From Chromobacterium alticapitis (GTDB taxonomy: Bacteria; Pseudomonadota; Gammaproteobacteria; Burkholderiales; Chromobacteriaceae), in contig NZ_PQWB01000017.1 in NCBI RefSeq assembly GCF_002924365.1, positions 237,289-301,288 on the forward strand: a DNA stretch of 64,000 nt. The letters are read 5' to 3'. The notes beneath the pieces were generated by a model. The model was not told the origin of the DNA, searched no databases, and saw only the letters and a program-made list of their open reading frames with translations. Below, one piece after another: positions 29,025 through 37,197 of this stretch (its first letter is position 1; the number at the start of each line of letters is the position of its first letter). Both the position numbers and the translations under genes were made by a program.

Positions 29025-29783
29025 ATGAAGAAACGACTCCTGCAAGCCCTCTGCCTGTCCGCGTTGCTGCTGCCTGGCCTGGCTTATTACGCCGCCGACA
29101 GCGACGCGTTGTGGCGCATAGTCGGCGAGCAATGCGTGCCGGCCCAGCAGGCCAAGGGCCAACCGGCGCCCTGCGCCGAAGTGAAGCTGCAGCCAGGTGT
29201 GGCGGTATTGAAGGATATCCACGGCGCGCTGCAATACCTGCTGATCCCCACCAGCCGCGTCAGCGGCATCGAAAGCCCCTTGTTGCTGCGGGACGGCGCG
29301 CCGCCTTACTGGCGAGAGGCCTGGCAGGCGCGCCGCTTCATGGACGCCAAGCGCGGCCAGCCGCTGCCGCGGCGCGCGGTGTCGCTGGCCATCAATTCCC
29401 AGTACGGCCGCAGCCAGAACCAGCTGCACATCCACATCTCCTGCGTGGACCGCACGGTGCGGCAGCAGGTGGACGATCTGGAGGACAGCCTGGGCGCGGC
29501 CTGGCGGCCATTGCCGGTGGAGCTGAAAGGCCGCGCCTACTGGGCGCGCCGCGTCGACGCCGATGCCGATGGCAATCCGGCTGTCGATCCGTTCCGCTTG
29601 CTGGCCGACGGCTTGCCCGGCGCGCGCGAGGAAATGGACCGCTACGGCCTGGTTTTACTGCCGGCGGACTTCGCCGATGGCCCGGGTTTCGCCTTGCTGG
29701 CCACCCGCGCCGACATCCTGACCGTCAACCGGGCCTCGGCCGAGGAACTGCAGGACCATGATTGCAAGGTGCTGGGGCCATGA
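29025..29783 (+). CDS. cdh: CDP-diacylglycerol diphosphatase
   Basis: Membrane-anchored hydrolase splitting CDP-diacylglycerol into CMP and phosphatidate. The 252-residue length and sequence closely follow the E. coli Cdh I recall. It has an N-terminal anchor or signal helix (residues 4-22), CAEVKLQPGVAVLKD, LQYLLIPTSRVSGIESPLL and RAVSLAINSQYGRSQNQ. The HIT-like HIHISC supplies the catalytic histidines, and LTVNRASAEELQDHDC lies near the end. The stop overlaps the NUDIX start (ATGA). Confidence 0.92.
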   Translation: MKKRLLQALCLSALLLPGLAYYAADSDALWRIVGEQCVPAQQAKGQPAPCAEVKLQPGVAVLKDIHGALQYLLIPTSRVSGIESPLLLRDGAPPYWREAWQARRFMDAKRGQPLPRRAVSLAINSQYGRSQNQLHIHISCVDRTVRQQVDDLEDSLGAAWRPLPVELKGRAYWARRVDADADGNPAVDPFRLLADGLPGAREEMDRYGLVLLPADFADGPGFALLATRADILTVNRASAEELQDHDCKVLGP

Positions 29784-30220
29784 GCGCGAACAAGGCCTGC
29801 CTGTTGCTGCTGCAGGACGGCAAACTGTTGTGGTTCCGCCATCCCTTGGCCGGCTGCCAGCTGGTCAAGGGCACGATAGAGCCGGGGGAGGGCGGGGCGC
29901 AGGCGGCGCTGCGCGAATTGCGGGAAGAGGCCGGCATAGGCCATGCCCGCGCGGCGCGCGATTTGGGCGAGTGGCAGTCTGCCTACCAAGATCAGGTCTG
30001 GTCTTTTACCTTGTGCGAGGTCGCCGCGCCTTTGCCCGAGGTCTGGACGCATTTCTGTGCCGACGACGGCGGCCTGTCGCTGGACTTCTTCTGGCATCCC
30101 CTGACGGCGGCCGCGCCGACGGACAGCCATCCGCTGTATCATCGCGCCCTAGCCGAGGCGCGGCGCAGGCTGGCGGATGTCTCGCCGCCGTCGATGCCCG
30201 GCGTGCGGGGGCGAAGATGA
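29780..30220 (+). CDS. NUDIX hydrolase
   Basis: A 146-residue pyrophosphohydrolase of the NUDIX superfamily, acting on a nucleoside diphosphate linked to some group. The Nudix box is complete from GTIEPGE through RELREEAGIG (G-x5-E-x7-RE-L-x-EE-x-G-I), at about residues 33-55. Start ATG 29780 overlaps the cdh stop and its own stop overlaps the VOC gene start. The three proteins are therefore translationally coupled. Coupling to Cdh hints at CDP-alcohol or CMP-type substrates, but that is inference. Confidence 0.9.
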   Translation: MSANKACLLLLQDGKLLWFRHPLAGCQLVKGTIEPGEGGAQAALRELREEAGIGHARAARDLGEWQSAYQDQVWSFTLCEVAAPLPEVWTHFCADDGGLSLDFFWHPLTAAAPTDSHPLYHRALAEARRRLADVSPPSMPGVRGRR

Positions 30221-30609
30221 AGCAGAGTCTGGCGCTGGTGTCGCTGGTGGTGGCCGATTACGACGAGGCCATCGCGTTTTTCGTGGGCAAGCTGGGTTTC
30301 GAGCTGACTGAGGACAGCTACCAGGCGGAGCAGGATAAGCGCTGGGTGGTGGTGACGCCGCCGGGCTCGGCTGCCAGTCTGCTGTTGGCCAAGGCCAGCA
30401 ACGAGGTCCAGCGCTCGGCCATAGGCAATCAGGCCGGCGGCCGGGTGTGGCTATTCCTGAATACCGATGATTTCTGGCGCGATTACGAGCGTTACCGCGC
30501 CGCCGGCGTCGAGTTCACCCGCCCGCCGCTGGAGCAGGACTACGGCACGGTGGCGGTGTTCCGCGACCTGTGCGGAAATCAGTGGGATTTGATTCAGCGT
30601 AAGGGGTGA
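30217..30609 (+). CDS. VOC family (glyoxalase-like) protein
   Basis: A 130-residue vicinal-oxygen-chelate fold protein: LVSLVVADYDEAIAFFVGKLGF at the N-terminus, a central WVVVTPPGSAASLLLA, and YGTVAVFRDLCGNQWDLIQ at the C-terminus. The usual metal-ligand positions are partly replaced (no His in the first strand), so it could bind rather than transform its ligand. ATG 30217 overlaps the NUDIX stop. It ends the cdh set; a small hairpin at 30639-30653 (ATCCGC/GCGGAT) follows. Confidence 0.85.
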   Translation: MKQSLALVSLVVADYDEAIAFFVGKLGFELTEDSYQAEQDKRWVVVTPPGSAASLLLAKASNEVQRSAIGNQAGGRVWLFLNTDDFWRDYERYRAAGVEFTRPPLEQDYGTVAVFRDLCGNQWDLIQRKG

Positions 30610-30691
30610 GCGCTGGCTTGAGGGTTTGCGAGTGTTGAATCCGCTGCGCGGATAGGGTCCCCAAGGATTGCGGACAGGCGTTGCAGCCGAC

Positions 30692-31468
30692 TTATTTCTT
30701 GCCCTTCGCCAAATCCGTCAGCACCCGCGACGCGGCGAACAGGCCGAAGCTGGCCGTCACCACCATGCCGGCGCCGAAGCCGGCGCATGATAAACCCTGC
30801 GGCCCGCGCGCGTCTCCGGCGTCGCAGGCCTGGGTTTGCGGATAGACCAGCTGTTCCGTCGAATAGACGCAGGACACGCCCATTTTCTTGCCGTCGCGGG
30901 CAAAGCCGTGATGGCGGCGCAGGTTGTAGCGCAGCTTGGACAGCAGCGGGTCTTGCGTCACCTCGGACAAGTCCGCCAGTTGGATCTTGCTCGGATCCAT
31001 CTGGCCGCCGGCGCCGCCGGAGACGATGAAGCGCTGGCGTTTCCTGGCGCACCAGGCCGCCATCGCGGTCTTCACCTTCAGGCTGTCTATGCAGTCCACG
31101 ATGTAGTCGTAGCCCTGGCCCAGCATGGCGTCCATATTCTCCTCGGTGACGAAATCCTCAATCTCCACCACCTCGCAAGCCGGGTTGATCGCCTTCACCC
31201 GCTCGGCCAGCGCCGTCACCTTGGCCATGCCGTACAGCGGGTCCAGCGCCGGCAACTGGCGGTTGGTGTTGGATTCGGCCACATTGTCCAGGTCTATCAA
31301 GGTGAGCTTGCCGATGGCGCTGCGCGCCAACGCCTCCACCGCCCAGGAGCCGACGCCGCCTACGCCCACCACGCAGACGTGGGCGCGGCGAAAGCGCGAG
31401 AGCGCGTCGTCGCCGTAGAGGCGGGCAATGCCGCCGAAACGGCGGTCGAGATCGGCTGTGTGGTCCAT
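30692..31468 (-). CDS. tcdA: tRNA threonylcarbamoyladenosine dehydratase
   Basis: E1-like enzyme (CsdL/TcdA) converting t6A37 of tRNA to cyclic ct6A using ATP. The 258-residue protein has the N-terminal RRFGGIARLYG, nucleotide loop VCVVGVGGVGSWAVEALARS and LIDLDNVAESNTNRQ. The middle motif IVDCIDSLKVKTAM follows, then SGGAGGQMDPSKI. It is a single gene convergent with the VOC gene. Confidence 0.93.
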   Translation of the reverse strand: MDHTADLDRRFGGIARLYGDDALSRFRRAHVCVVGVGGVGSWAVEALARSAIGKLTLIDLDNVAESNTNRQLPALDPLYGMAKVTALAERVKAINPACEVVEIEDFVTEENMDAMLGQGYDYIVDCIDSLKVKTAMAAWCARKRQRFIVSGGAGGQMDPSKIQLADLSEVTQDPLLSKLRYNLRRHHGFARDGKKMGVSCVYSTEQLVYPQTQACDAGDARGPQGLSCAGFGAGMVVTASFGLFAASRVLTDLAKGKK

Positions 31469-31564
31469 AGGGGCTTACCTGGCTTGCGAAAAAACGGCCA
31501 AGGATAACCAAGCCGCCGCCGCCATGCCAGCCCCCTTGTCGTTTCTGGGCCGCGCTGTGGCGTT

Positions 31565-31593
31565 TCTGGCCGGCATGAAGATTTTTTTATAAT
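31565..31593 (+). promoter_or_regulatory. candidate promoter upstream of the zinc-ribbon gene
   Basis: An exact TATAAT at 31588-31593 lies in an AT-rich stretch about 147 bases before the 74-residue ORF. The -35 region is poor (TCTGGC at 31565-31570). The 31469-31739 gap also contains two TTGATT-like motifs (31602-31613). Confidence 0.35.
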
Positions 31594-31739
31594 CCAAGGC
31601 CTTGATTGATTGGAACCTTTTTAGATTGGCCGTATCTTGATGAATACGCGTCGGGATTTTCCGGCGCGCGTTGCGGGACCGGCATGAATGGCTCACGGCA
31701 TTCCTCTGCCGGCCAACTCTCAGTTCTAGGGAGACTCCG

Positions 31740-31964
31740 ATGAAGCAGCAAAGATTCGATATCGATTTGGACAAGCACTACAACGCCACCGTGGTGATCG
31801 CCTGCGAGGAATGCGGGCGGGAAACCCGGATGCATCTGAAGACCCTGCTACCCGATCATGCCTTGCGCTGCGCTTGCGGCGCCGACATTTCGATGGGCGG
31901 CCCCGACATCCAGAAAGCTGAACGCCAGGCCGACGCCATCCGCCAATCCTATCGCATCCACTAA
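31740..31964 (+). CDS. small zinc-ribbon-like protein, function unknown
   Basis: A 74-residue protein starting at ATG 31740, with GGGAG about seven bases upstream. It carries two cysteine pairs, CEEC (about residues 21-24) and CAC (about 45-47), in the pattern of a minimal zinc ribbon. The N-terminus is acidic and the C-terminal helix polar (IQKAERQADAIRQSYRIH). The frame continues upstream to 31671 without a ribosome site. It has its own AT-rich upstream region and a bidirectional terminator downstream. I do not recognise the family. Confidence 0.72.
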   Translation: MKQQRFDIDLDKHYNATVVIACEECGRETRMHLKTLLPDHALRCACGADISMGGPDIQKAERQADAIRQSYRIH

Positions 31965-32052
31965 GCGCTTTTTGCTGACAATTCGTTGATTTCCTCGCCG
32001 GCGCGGCCGGCTTATTCAGGTTCCCCACCTGCGCGCGCGAGCGCAAGCGAAA

Positions 32053-32081
32053 ACGGCGGCCCCAGCGGCCGCCGTCGTCTT
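32053..32081. terminator. bidirectional terminator between zinc-ribbon and darcynin genes
   Basis: ACGGCGGCC (32053-32061) pairs with GGCCGCCGT (32067-32075). On the + side CGTCTTTT follows; on the - side TTTTCG follows. It can serve both convergent genes. Confidence 0.75.
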
Positions 32082-32417
32082 TTACGCCGCCAGTTGCGCG
32101 TCGTAGTCGCGGAAGCCTTCCTCCACCGCCGGGATGATGTCGACGAACTCGAAATAGGGCTCGGTCACCACCTTGCTGTCGCGCAGCGCGTCTATCAGAT
32201 AGTAGAAAGCCGGCACCGACGCGGTCTCGAACATCGCCACATCGCTGCAGCGCGTGGTGAAGGCCTCGGCGTCGAACCAGCGCATGCGCACCTCGGGATA
32301 GCGCGCGTAAATCGGCTTCAGCGTGTCTTCCTCGAAGCGGCGGCGCTCCGGGCGGCTTAGCCGCAGCCAGTTGGGATGGACGCGCAGCAGCGCGAAGAAA
32401 ACCATGGGTTTGGACAT
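32082..32417 (-). CDS. darcynin family protein
   Basis: A 111-residue cytoplasmic protein resembling the darcynin family, of unknown function. Recognisable stretches are FALLRVHPNWLRLSRPERR near the N-terminus, YARYPEVRMRWFDAEAF, TRCSDVAMFET and PYFEFVDIIPAVEEGFRDY. It is divergent from the adjacent TetR regulator across about 100 bases, which suggests that regulator controls it. A terminator lies directly downstream. Confidence 0.82.
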   Translation of the reverse strand: MSKPMVFFALLRVHPNWLRLSRPERRRFEEDTLKPIYARYPEVRMRWFDAEAFTTRCSDVAMFETASVPAFYYLIDALRDSKVVTEPYFEFVDIIPAVEEGFRDYDAQLAA

Positions 32418-32518
32418 GAATAGGCTCCAGTTGGGATAGGGACTGGGCGGGCCGGCTCCGCACCCTCATAAATGTAAGGCGGCTTGCGGCGCGCGAAAAC
32501 TCGTGTTTAGCTTGAACG

Positions 32519-33124
32519 ATGTCCCGCATTCCGCAGCCGCGCAAAGCGCCGCGCCAAGCCCGTTCCCGCCACGCCGTGGCCGCCATTCTGGAGGCGGCGG
32601 CTCGCATTTTGGCCCGCGACGGCTACGCCGCGTTCAACACCAACCGCGTGGCCGAGGAGGCCGGTGTAGGAATCGGCTCGCTCTACCAGTACTTCCCCAA
32701 CAAGCAGGCTTTGGTCGCCGCCTTGCATCGCCGCCATGGCGAAGAGACATTGGCGGCGCTGGACCGCGTCTTGGCGGACAGCGCCAGCCAGCCGCCGCGC
32801 GACCAGCTGGCGGCCATGGTGGACGCCGTGTTGGCGCTGCATAGGCGCGAGCTGGGCCTGCACCGGGTGCTGGAGCGCGAATGGCCGGCTTTTGACGAGC
32901 CGCCGGCGAGCAATCCACGGGATGCCGCGCTGCGGGAGAGGATGGCGGACTGGCTGGCCGAGTCCGGCCTCGATCGCGCCAAGGCCGGCACCTTGCTGCG
33001 CATGGCGGATAGCCTGGTGCACGGCTTGCTGCTGGATGGAGAACCGGACGCCGCGGCCTTGGAAGACACGATTACCGACGCGCTGGCGGGCTTTCTGGGC
33101 CTGCCGGCGCGGGCACATACTTGA
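32519..33124 (+). CDS. TetR family transcriptional regulator
   Basis: A 201-residue repressor-type regulator. The N-terminal helix-turn-helix is canonical: ILEAAARILARDGYAAFNTN, then VAEEAGVGIGSLYQYFPNK at about residues 45-63. The C-terminal ligand domain is variable, ending FLGLPARAHT. It is divergent from the darcynin gene, the usual arrangement for control of self and neighbour. I could not find a convincing operator palindrome in the shared 32418-32518 region. It is followed 13 bases later by threonine aldolase. Confidence 0.9.
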   Translation: MSRIPQPRKAPRQARSRHAVAAILEAAARILARDGYAAFNTNRVAEEAGVGIGSLYQYFPNKQALVAALHRRHGEETLAALDRVLADSASQPPRDQLAAMVDAVLALHRRELGLHRVLEREWPAFDEPPASNPRDAALRERMADWLAESGLDRAKAGTLLRMADSLVHGLLLDGEPDAAALEDTITDALAGFLGLPARAHT

Positions 33125-33137
33125 GGAGAAGCCAAAC

Positions 33138-34166
33138 ATGCAGAAGATAGACCTGCGCAGCGACACCGTGACCCAACCGACGCCGGCCATGCGCCAGGCG
33201 ATGTTCGACGCGCCGCTGGGCGACGATTGCTACGGCGACGATCCCACCGTGCTGAAGCTGGAGGCGCTGGCCGCCGACAAGCTGGGCAAGGAGGCTGCGC
33301 TGTTCGTGCCCAGCGGCACCTTCGGCAATCAGCTGGCGCTGTTCACCCATTGCCGCCGCGGCGACGAGGTGATCGTCGAAGACAACAGCCACATCGTCTG
33401 GCACGAGGCCGGCGCGGCGGCGGTGATCGCCGGCGCCCATCTGCGCACCATCGAAGGCGTCAACGGCCTGATGGCGGTGGAACAGATAGAACGCCGCATC
33501 CGTGTCGGCGATGATATCCACGAGCCGCGCACCGGCCTGATCTGCCTGGAAAACGCCCACAGCAACGGCCGCGTCTTGCCGCTGGCCGCCATGGCAGACA
33601 CCGCCGCGCTGGCGCGCGAATACGGCGTGCCGGTGCATCTGGACGGCGCGCGGGTGTTCAACGCCGCCGCCAGCCTGGGCTGCGACGTGCGCGAGGTGGT
33701 CCGCCACGTGGACAGCGTGATGTTCTGCCTGTCCAAGGGCTTGGCCGCGCCGGTGGGCTCCATGCTGGCTGGACGCAAGGATTTCATCGAACAGGCGCGC
33801 CGCAAGCGCAAGCTGATGGGCGGCGGCCTGCGTCAGGCCGGCGTGCTGGCCGCGCCAGGCATCCTGGCGCTGACCGAGATGGCGCCGCGTTTGCATGAAG
33901 ACCACGCCAATGCCCGCTATCTGGCCGAAGGCCTGGCCAAGCTGCCCTGCGTGGATATCGATCCGGCCGATACCCATATCAATCTGGTGTGGTTCCGCTT
34001 CAATGCCGAGATCGACTCCAGCGAGCTGATGGCCGCGCTGGAAGAGGCCGGTTTCCTGGCCAACCCTCCGCACCAGGGCATCATGCGCCTGGTTACCCAT
34101 TGGCAAGTGAGCCGAACCGACATCGACCGCCTGCTGGAGGTGATGCAGCGCGTGCTCTGCGATTGA
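33138..34166 (+). CDS. ltaE: low-specificity L-threonine aldolase
   Basis: PLP enzyme cleaving L-threonine or allo-threonine to glycine and acetaldehyde. From ATG 33138 it is 342 residues, with IDLRSDTVTQPTPAMRQAM at the N-terminus and GDDCYGDDPTV. FVPSGTFGNQLAL binds the cofactor phosphate, LDGARVFNAA follows, and FCLSKGLAAPVG carries the Schiff-base lysine. GAGGAGAAG upstream supports this start. The frame open from 32736 is tetR read out of frame. Confidence 0.94.
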   Translation: MQKIDLRSDTVTQPTPAMRQAMFDAPLGDDCYGDDPTVLKLEALAADKLGKEAALFVPSGTFGNQLALFTHCRRGDEVIVEDNSHIVWHEAGAAAVIAGAHLRTIEGVNGLMAVEQIERRIRVGDDIHEPRTGLICLENAHSNGRVLPLAAMADTAALAREYGVPVHLDGARVFNAAASLGCDVREVVRHVDSVMFCLSKGLAAPVGSMLAGRKDFIEQARRKRKLMGGGLRQAGVLAAPGILALTEMAPRLHEDHANARYLAEGLAKLPCVDIDPADTHINLVWFRFNAEIDSSELMAALEEAGFLANPPHQGIMRLVTHWQVSRTDIDRLLEVMQRVLCD

Positions 34167-34217
34167 GCGCGCCGCAGCGGCTATAACCATTAGGTGTGAG
34201 CAATGGGAGCAGGCCGC

Positions 34218-34922
34218 ATGCGGTTGAGGTTCTATGCGTTGCTGGCGGTCGTGCTGTGCCGGCCGGCCGCCGCCGCCGGCCTGGAGCAGGTGCGCATCTA
34301 TACCGACGATGATCCGCCTTATGTGATGGTCAGCCCGGAAGGGCGGGTGATGGGCGGCACCACGGTGGAGAAGGTCAGCCGGGTGATGCGGATTCTGGGC
34401 CTGTCGCAGAGCGCCCTGCAAGCCGCGCCGTGGGCGCGCGCCTACCAGGAGGCCAAGACTCGGCCTTACGCCATGGTTTTTCCCATCGCCAAAACGCGCG
34501 AGCGCATGCAGTTCCTCGATTTCACATTCAAGATCCTCGAGACCGACGTCTATTTCTACCACCTGGCCGCGCGCGGCGACATCCGCGTGCGCGAGCTGGA
34601 CGACGCGCGCAAATACCGCATTTGCGTGGTATTGAACGACTACAGGCACGAGTACCTGGAAGAGCAAGCTTTCCCCCGGCTCGAGGTATCGCCGGACTCC
34701 ACGCTGAACGTCAAGAAACTGGTGGCCGGGCGCTGCGACCTGCTGCCCTCCACCGAAACCGGCATGCTCAGCAAATTGAAGGCGCTGGGGCTGGAAAACA
34801 CCAGGATGGCGCGCGGCATCAAGCTGGAGCAGTTGGATAGCGCGCTATACGCGGCCTTCAACAAGGATACGCCGCCGGAGGTTATCGCCCGCTTCAAGGC
34901 CGCGGCGGCGGCGGCGAGGTGA
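34218..34922 (+). CDS. periplasmic substrate-binding protein (SBP_bac_3-like)
   Basis: A 234-residue secreted protein with signal peptide FYALLAVVLCRPAAAA. The mature start LEQVRIYTDDDPPYVMVSPEGRVMGG resembles family-3 solute-binding proteins. FPIAKTRERMQFLDFTF and a C-terminal VAGRCDLLPSTETGMLS fit the same fold. There is no ABC permease or ATPase beside it; such orphans are common and often bind amino-acid-like ligands. ATG 34218 has GGGAG upstream; ATG 34203 is an alternative five codons earlier. Confidence 0.8.
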   Translation: MRLRFYALLAVVLCRPAAAAGLEQVRIYTDDDPPYVMVSPEGRVMGGTTVEKVSRVMRILGLSQSALQAAPWARAYQEAKTRPYAMVFPIAKTRERMQFLDFTFKILETDVYFYHLAARGDIRVRELDDARKYRICVVLNDYRHEYLEEQAFPRLEVSPDSTLNVKKLVAGRCDLLPSTETGMLSKLKALGLENTRMARGIKLEQLDSALYAAFNKDTPPEVIARFKAAAAAAR

Positions 34923-34986
34923 TTTGGCAGCGGCGCGCGCCGGTGCTACTCTCGCCGCCATTCTTTGATTTCTTATCCACAGCGCC

Positions 34987-37017
34987 ATGACCCCGTCCAA
35001 AGACCCCCACGCCTGGCTGGAAAGCCTGGACTCCAAACGCGCCGCCGCCTGGGTGGCGGAGCAGAACGCCCGCACCGAAGGAGTGCTGGACGCCGACCCG
35101 CGTTTTGACGGCCTGAAGGCCGATATCCTGGCCCATCTGCGCGATACGCGGCAGATCCCGTACTTCGCCGAGCACGCCGGCTGGCTGTACAACTTCCACC
35201 AGGACGAGGCGCACCCGCGCGGCATCTACCGCCGCACCACCCTGGACGCCTACCGCGCCGGCAGCCAAGACTGGCAAACGGTGTTGGACATAGACGCGCT
35301 GGCGGAGGCCGACGGCAAGGACTGGTATCTGGACGGCGTGTCCCACTGCACGGTGATGCCGGAACGGGCGCTGGTGCATTTGACCAACGGCGGCGGTGAC
35401 GCCACCGTGGCGCGCGAATACGACGTAGCGGCGCGGCGCTGGGTGGAGGGCGGCTTCAGCTTTCCCGAGGGCAAGAACCACATCGCCTGGCGCGATCCGG
35501 ACAGCGCCTTCGTCTGCCCTGGCTGGAAGGGCGCGCCGCTGACCCGCGCCGGCTACCCGCGCGAGGTGTGGCTGGTGGAGCGCGGCGAGGATGGCCAGCA
35601 CGGCTGGACCCAGCTGTTCGCCGCGCCGGAAGACGCGATGATGACCGCGGCCTGGCGTTTCCTGGACAGCGACGGCAGCGCGCTGGATCTGGCCGAAGTC
35701 TCCGACGGTTTCTACCGCAAAACCTATTACCTGATAGACGGCGCGTTGGAGCTGCGCCCCTTGCCGCTGCCGGCCAAGGCGGAGATCGAGGCTTATATCG
35801 CCGGCGATTTCATCGTCAAACTGGCCGAGGACTGGACCTGGCAGGGCGCAAGCTATCCCAGCGGCAGCCTGCTGGCGGTCAGCCTGGCCGGCTTGCTGGG
35901 CGAGGGCGCCGCGCCGCAAACGCTGCAAGCGCCCCAGCCGCGGCTGGCGGTGGCGATGGTGGAAACCACGCGCAGCCGGCTGTTGGTCAATCTGCTGGAC
36001 AACGTCAAAAGCCGCATGCTGTGCTTCGCCAAGCAGGATGGCGTATGGGTCCGGCAGCCGCTTAGCCTGCCGGAGGATGGCGTGATCGAAATCGCCGACC
36101 AACCGTGGCAGAGCGACGTGCTGTACTACAGCTACAGCGATTTCCTGACGCCGAGCGGCCTGTACCGGCTGGACCTGGAAAGCGGCGACAGCGAATGCCT
36201 GCGCCGCCAGCCGGAGGATTTCGACCCCGCGCCCTATGTGGCCGAACAGTGGCAGGCGACAGCGCCGGACGGCGAGCAAATCCCCTATTTCGTGGTGCGC
36301 CGCCGCGATGCGCCTTTCGATGGCTCCACGCCTACTCTGCTGTATGGCTACGGCGGCTTCGAGGTGCCGATGCTGCCGCATTACATCGAAAACTTCGGTC
36401 CACACTGGCTGGCCAAGGGCGGCGCTTTTGTGCTGGCCTGCATACGCGGCGGCGGCGAGTTCGGCCCGCATTGGCACCAGGCGGCTCAGGGGCCAAAGCG
36501 CCAGGTCAGCTTCGACGACTTCATCGCGGTGGCGGAAGACCTGATAGACCGCAAGCTGACTTCGCCGGCCAAGCTGGCGATAGAGGGCGGCAGCAACGGC
36601 GGCCTCTTGGTGGGCGCGGCGATGGCGCAGCGGCCGGAGCTGTTCCAGGCCGTGGTGTGCGAAGTGCCTTTGCTCGACATGTTGCGTTACACCGAGCTAT
36701 TGGCCGGCGCCAGCTGGATAGACGAATACGGCGATCCGGAAGACGAGGCCGAGCGCGCCGCGCTGGCGGCGTACTCGCCGTATCACCATCTGCGCGCCGA
36801 CGCGCGTTACCCGCTGGCCCTGTTCTCCACCAGCGCCAGCGACGACCGCGTGCACCCGGGCCACGCGCGCAAGATGGTGGCCCGACTGCGCGAGCTGGGC
36901 CACGACGCGCTGTTCTACGAGACGGACGGCGGCGGCCACGCCGGCAACGCCGGCCAGGAGGACACGGCGAAAGAGCTGGCGCGGGTGCTGGTGTACCTGT
37001 ACCAGAGGCTGATGTAA
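34987..37017 (+). CDS. prolyl oligopeptidase family serine peptidase (S9)
   Basis: A 676-residue cytoplasmic peptidase: an N-terminal beta-propeller (about residues 60-400) that filters substrates, then an alpha/beta hydrolase domain. The likely catalytic triad is Ser536 in GGSNGGLL, Asp619 or 620 in SASDDRVHPG, and His651 in GGGHAGN. LYGYGGFEVPM and the oxyanion region GGGEFGPHWH are family features. No signal peptide. A perfect DnaA-box 9-mer (34973-34981) lies six bases before the ATG, probably coincidental. Confidence 0.94.
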   Translation: MTPSKDPHAWLESLDSKRAAAWVAEQNARTEGVLDADPRFDGLKADILAHLRDTRQIPYFAEHAGWLYNFHQDEAHPRGIYRRTTLDAYRAGSQDWQTVLDIDALAEADGKDWYLDGVSHCTVMPERALVHLTNGGGDATVAREYDVAARRWVEGGFSFPEGKNHIAWRDPDSAFVCPGWKGAPLTRAGYPREVWLVERGEDGQHGWTQLFAAPEDAMMTAAWRFLDSDGSALDLAEVSDGFYRKTYYLIDGALELRPLPLPAKAEIEAYIAGDFIVKLAEDWTWQGASYPSGSLLAVSLAGLLGEGAAPQTLQAPQPRLAVAMVETTRSRLLVNLLDNVKSRMLCFAKQDGVWVRQPLSLPEDGVIEIADQPWQSDVLYYSYSDFLTPSGLYRLDLESGDSECLRRQPEDFDPAPYVAEQWQATAPDGEQIPYFVVRRRDAPFDGSTPTLLYGYGGFEVPMLPHYIENFGPHWLAKGGAFVLACIRGGGEFGPHWHQAAQGPKRQVSFDDFIAVAEDLIDRKLTSPAKLAIEGGSNGGLLVGAAMAQRPELFQAVVCEVPLLDMLRYTELLAGASWIDEYGDPEDEAERAALAAYSPYHHLRADARYPLALFSTSASDDRVHPGHARKMVARLRELGHDALFYETDGGGHAGNAGQEDTAKELARVLVYLYQRLM

Positions 37018-37032
37018 ACCCGGTTTGCTATG

Positions 37033-37069
37033 GGCCCCGGCATCAGCGGTTGCCGAGGGCCTTTTGTTT
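37033..37069 (+). terminator. terminator after the S9 peptidase gene
   Basis: GGCCCCGGCA (37033-37042) pairs with TGCCGAGGGCC (37051-37061) with one bulged base, followed by TTTTGTTTG. Confidence 0.65.
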
Positions 37070-37197
37070 GCGAGGGTGAAATGCTGTTGGCGTATTCTGG
37101 ATTGTCCGACTGCCAGCGGACGGGTACCATGCTGCAACGCAGCCGTCATGAAGAGCGCGCCGCAGTGGCCGCCATGTCGGAGAAAAAGAGGAACACC

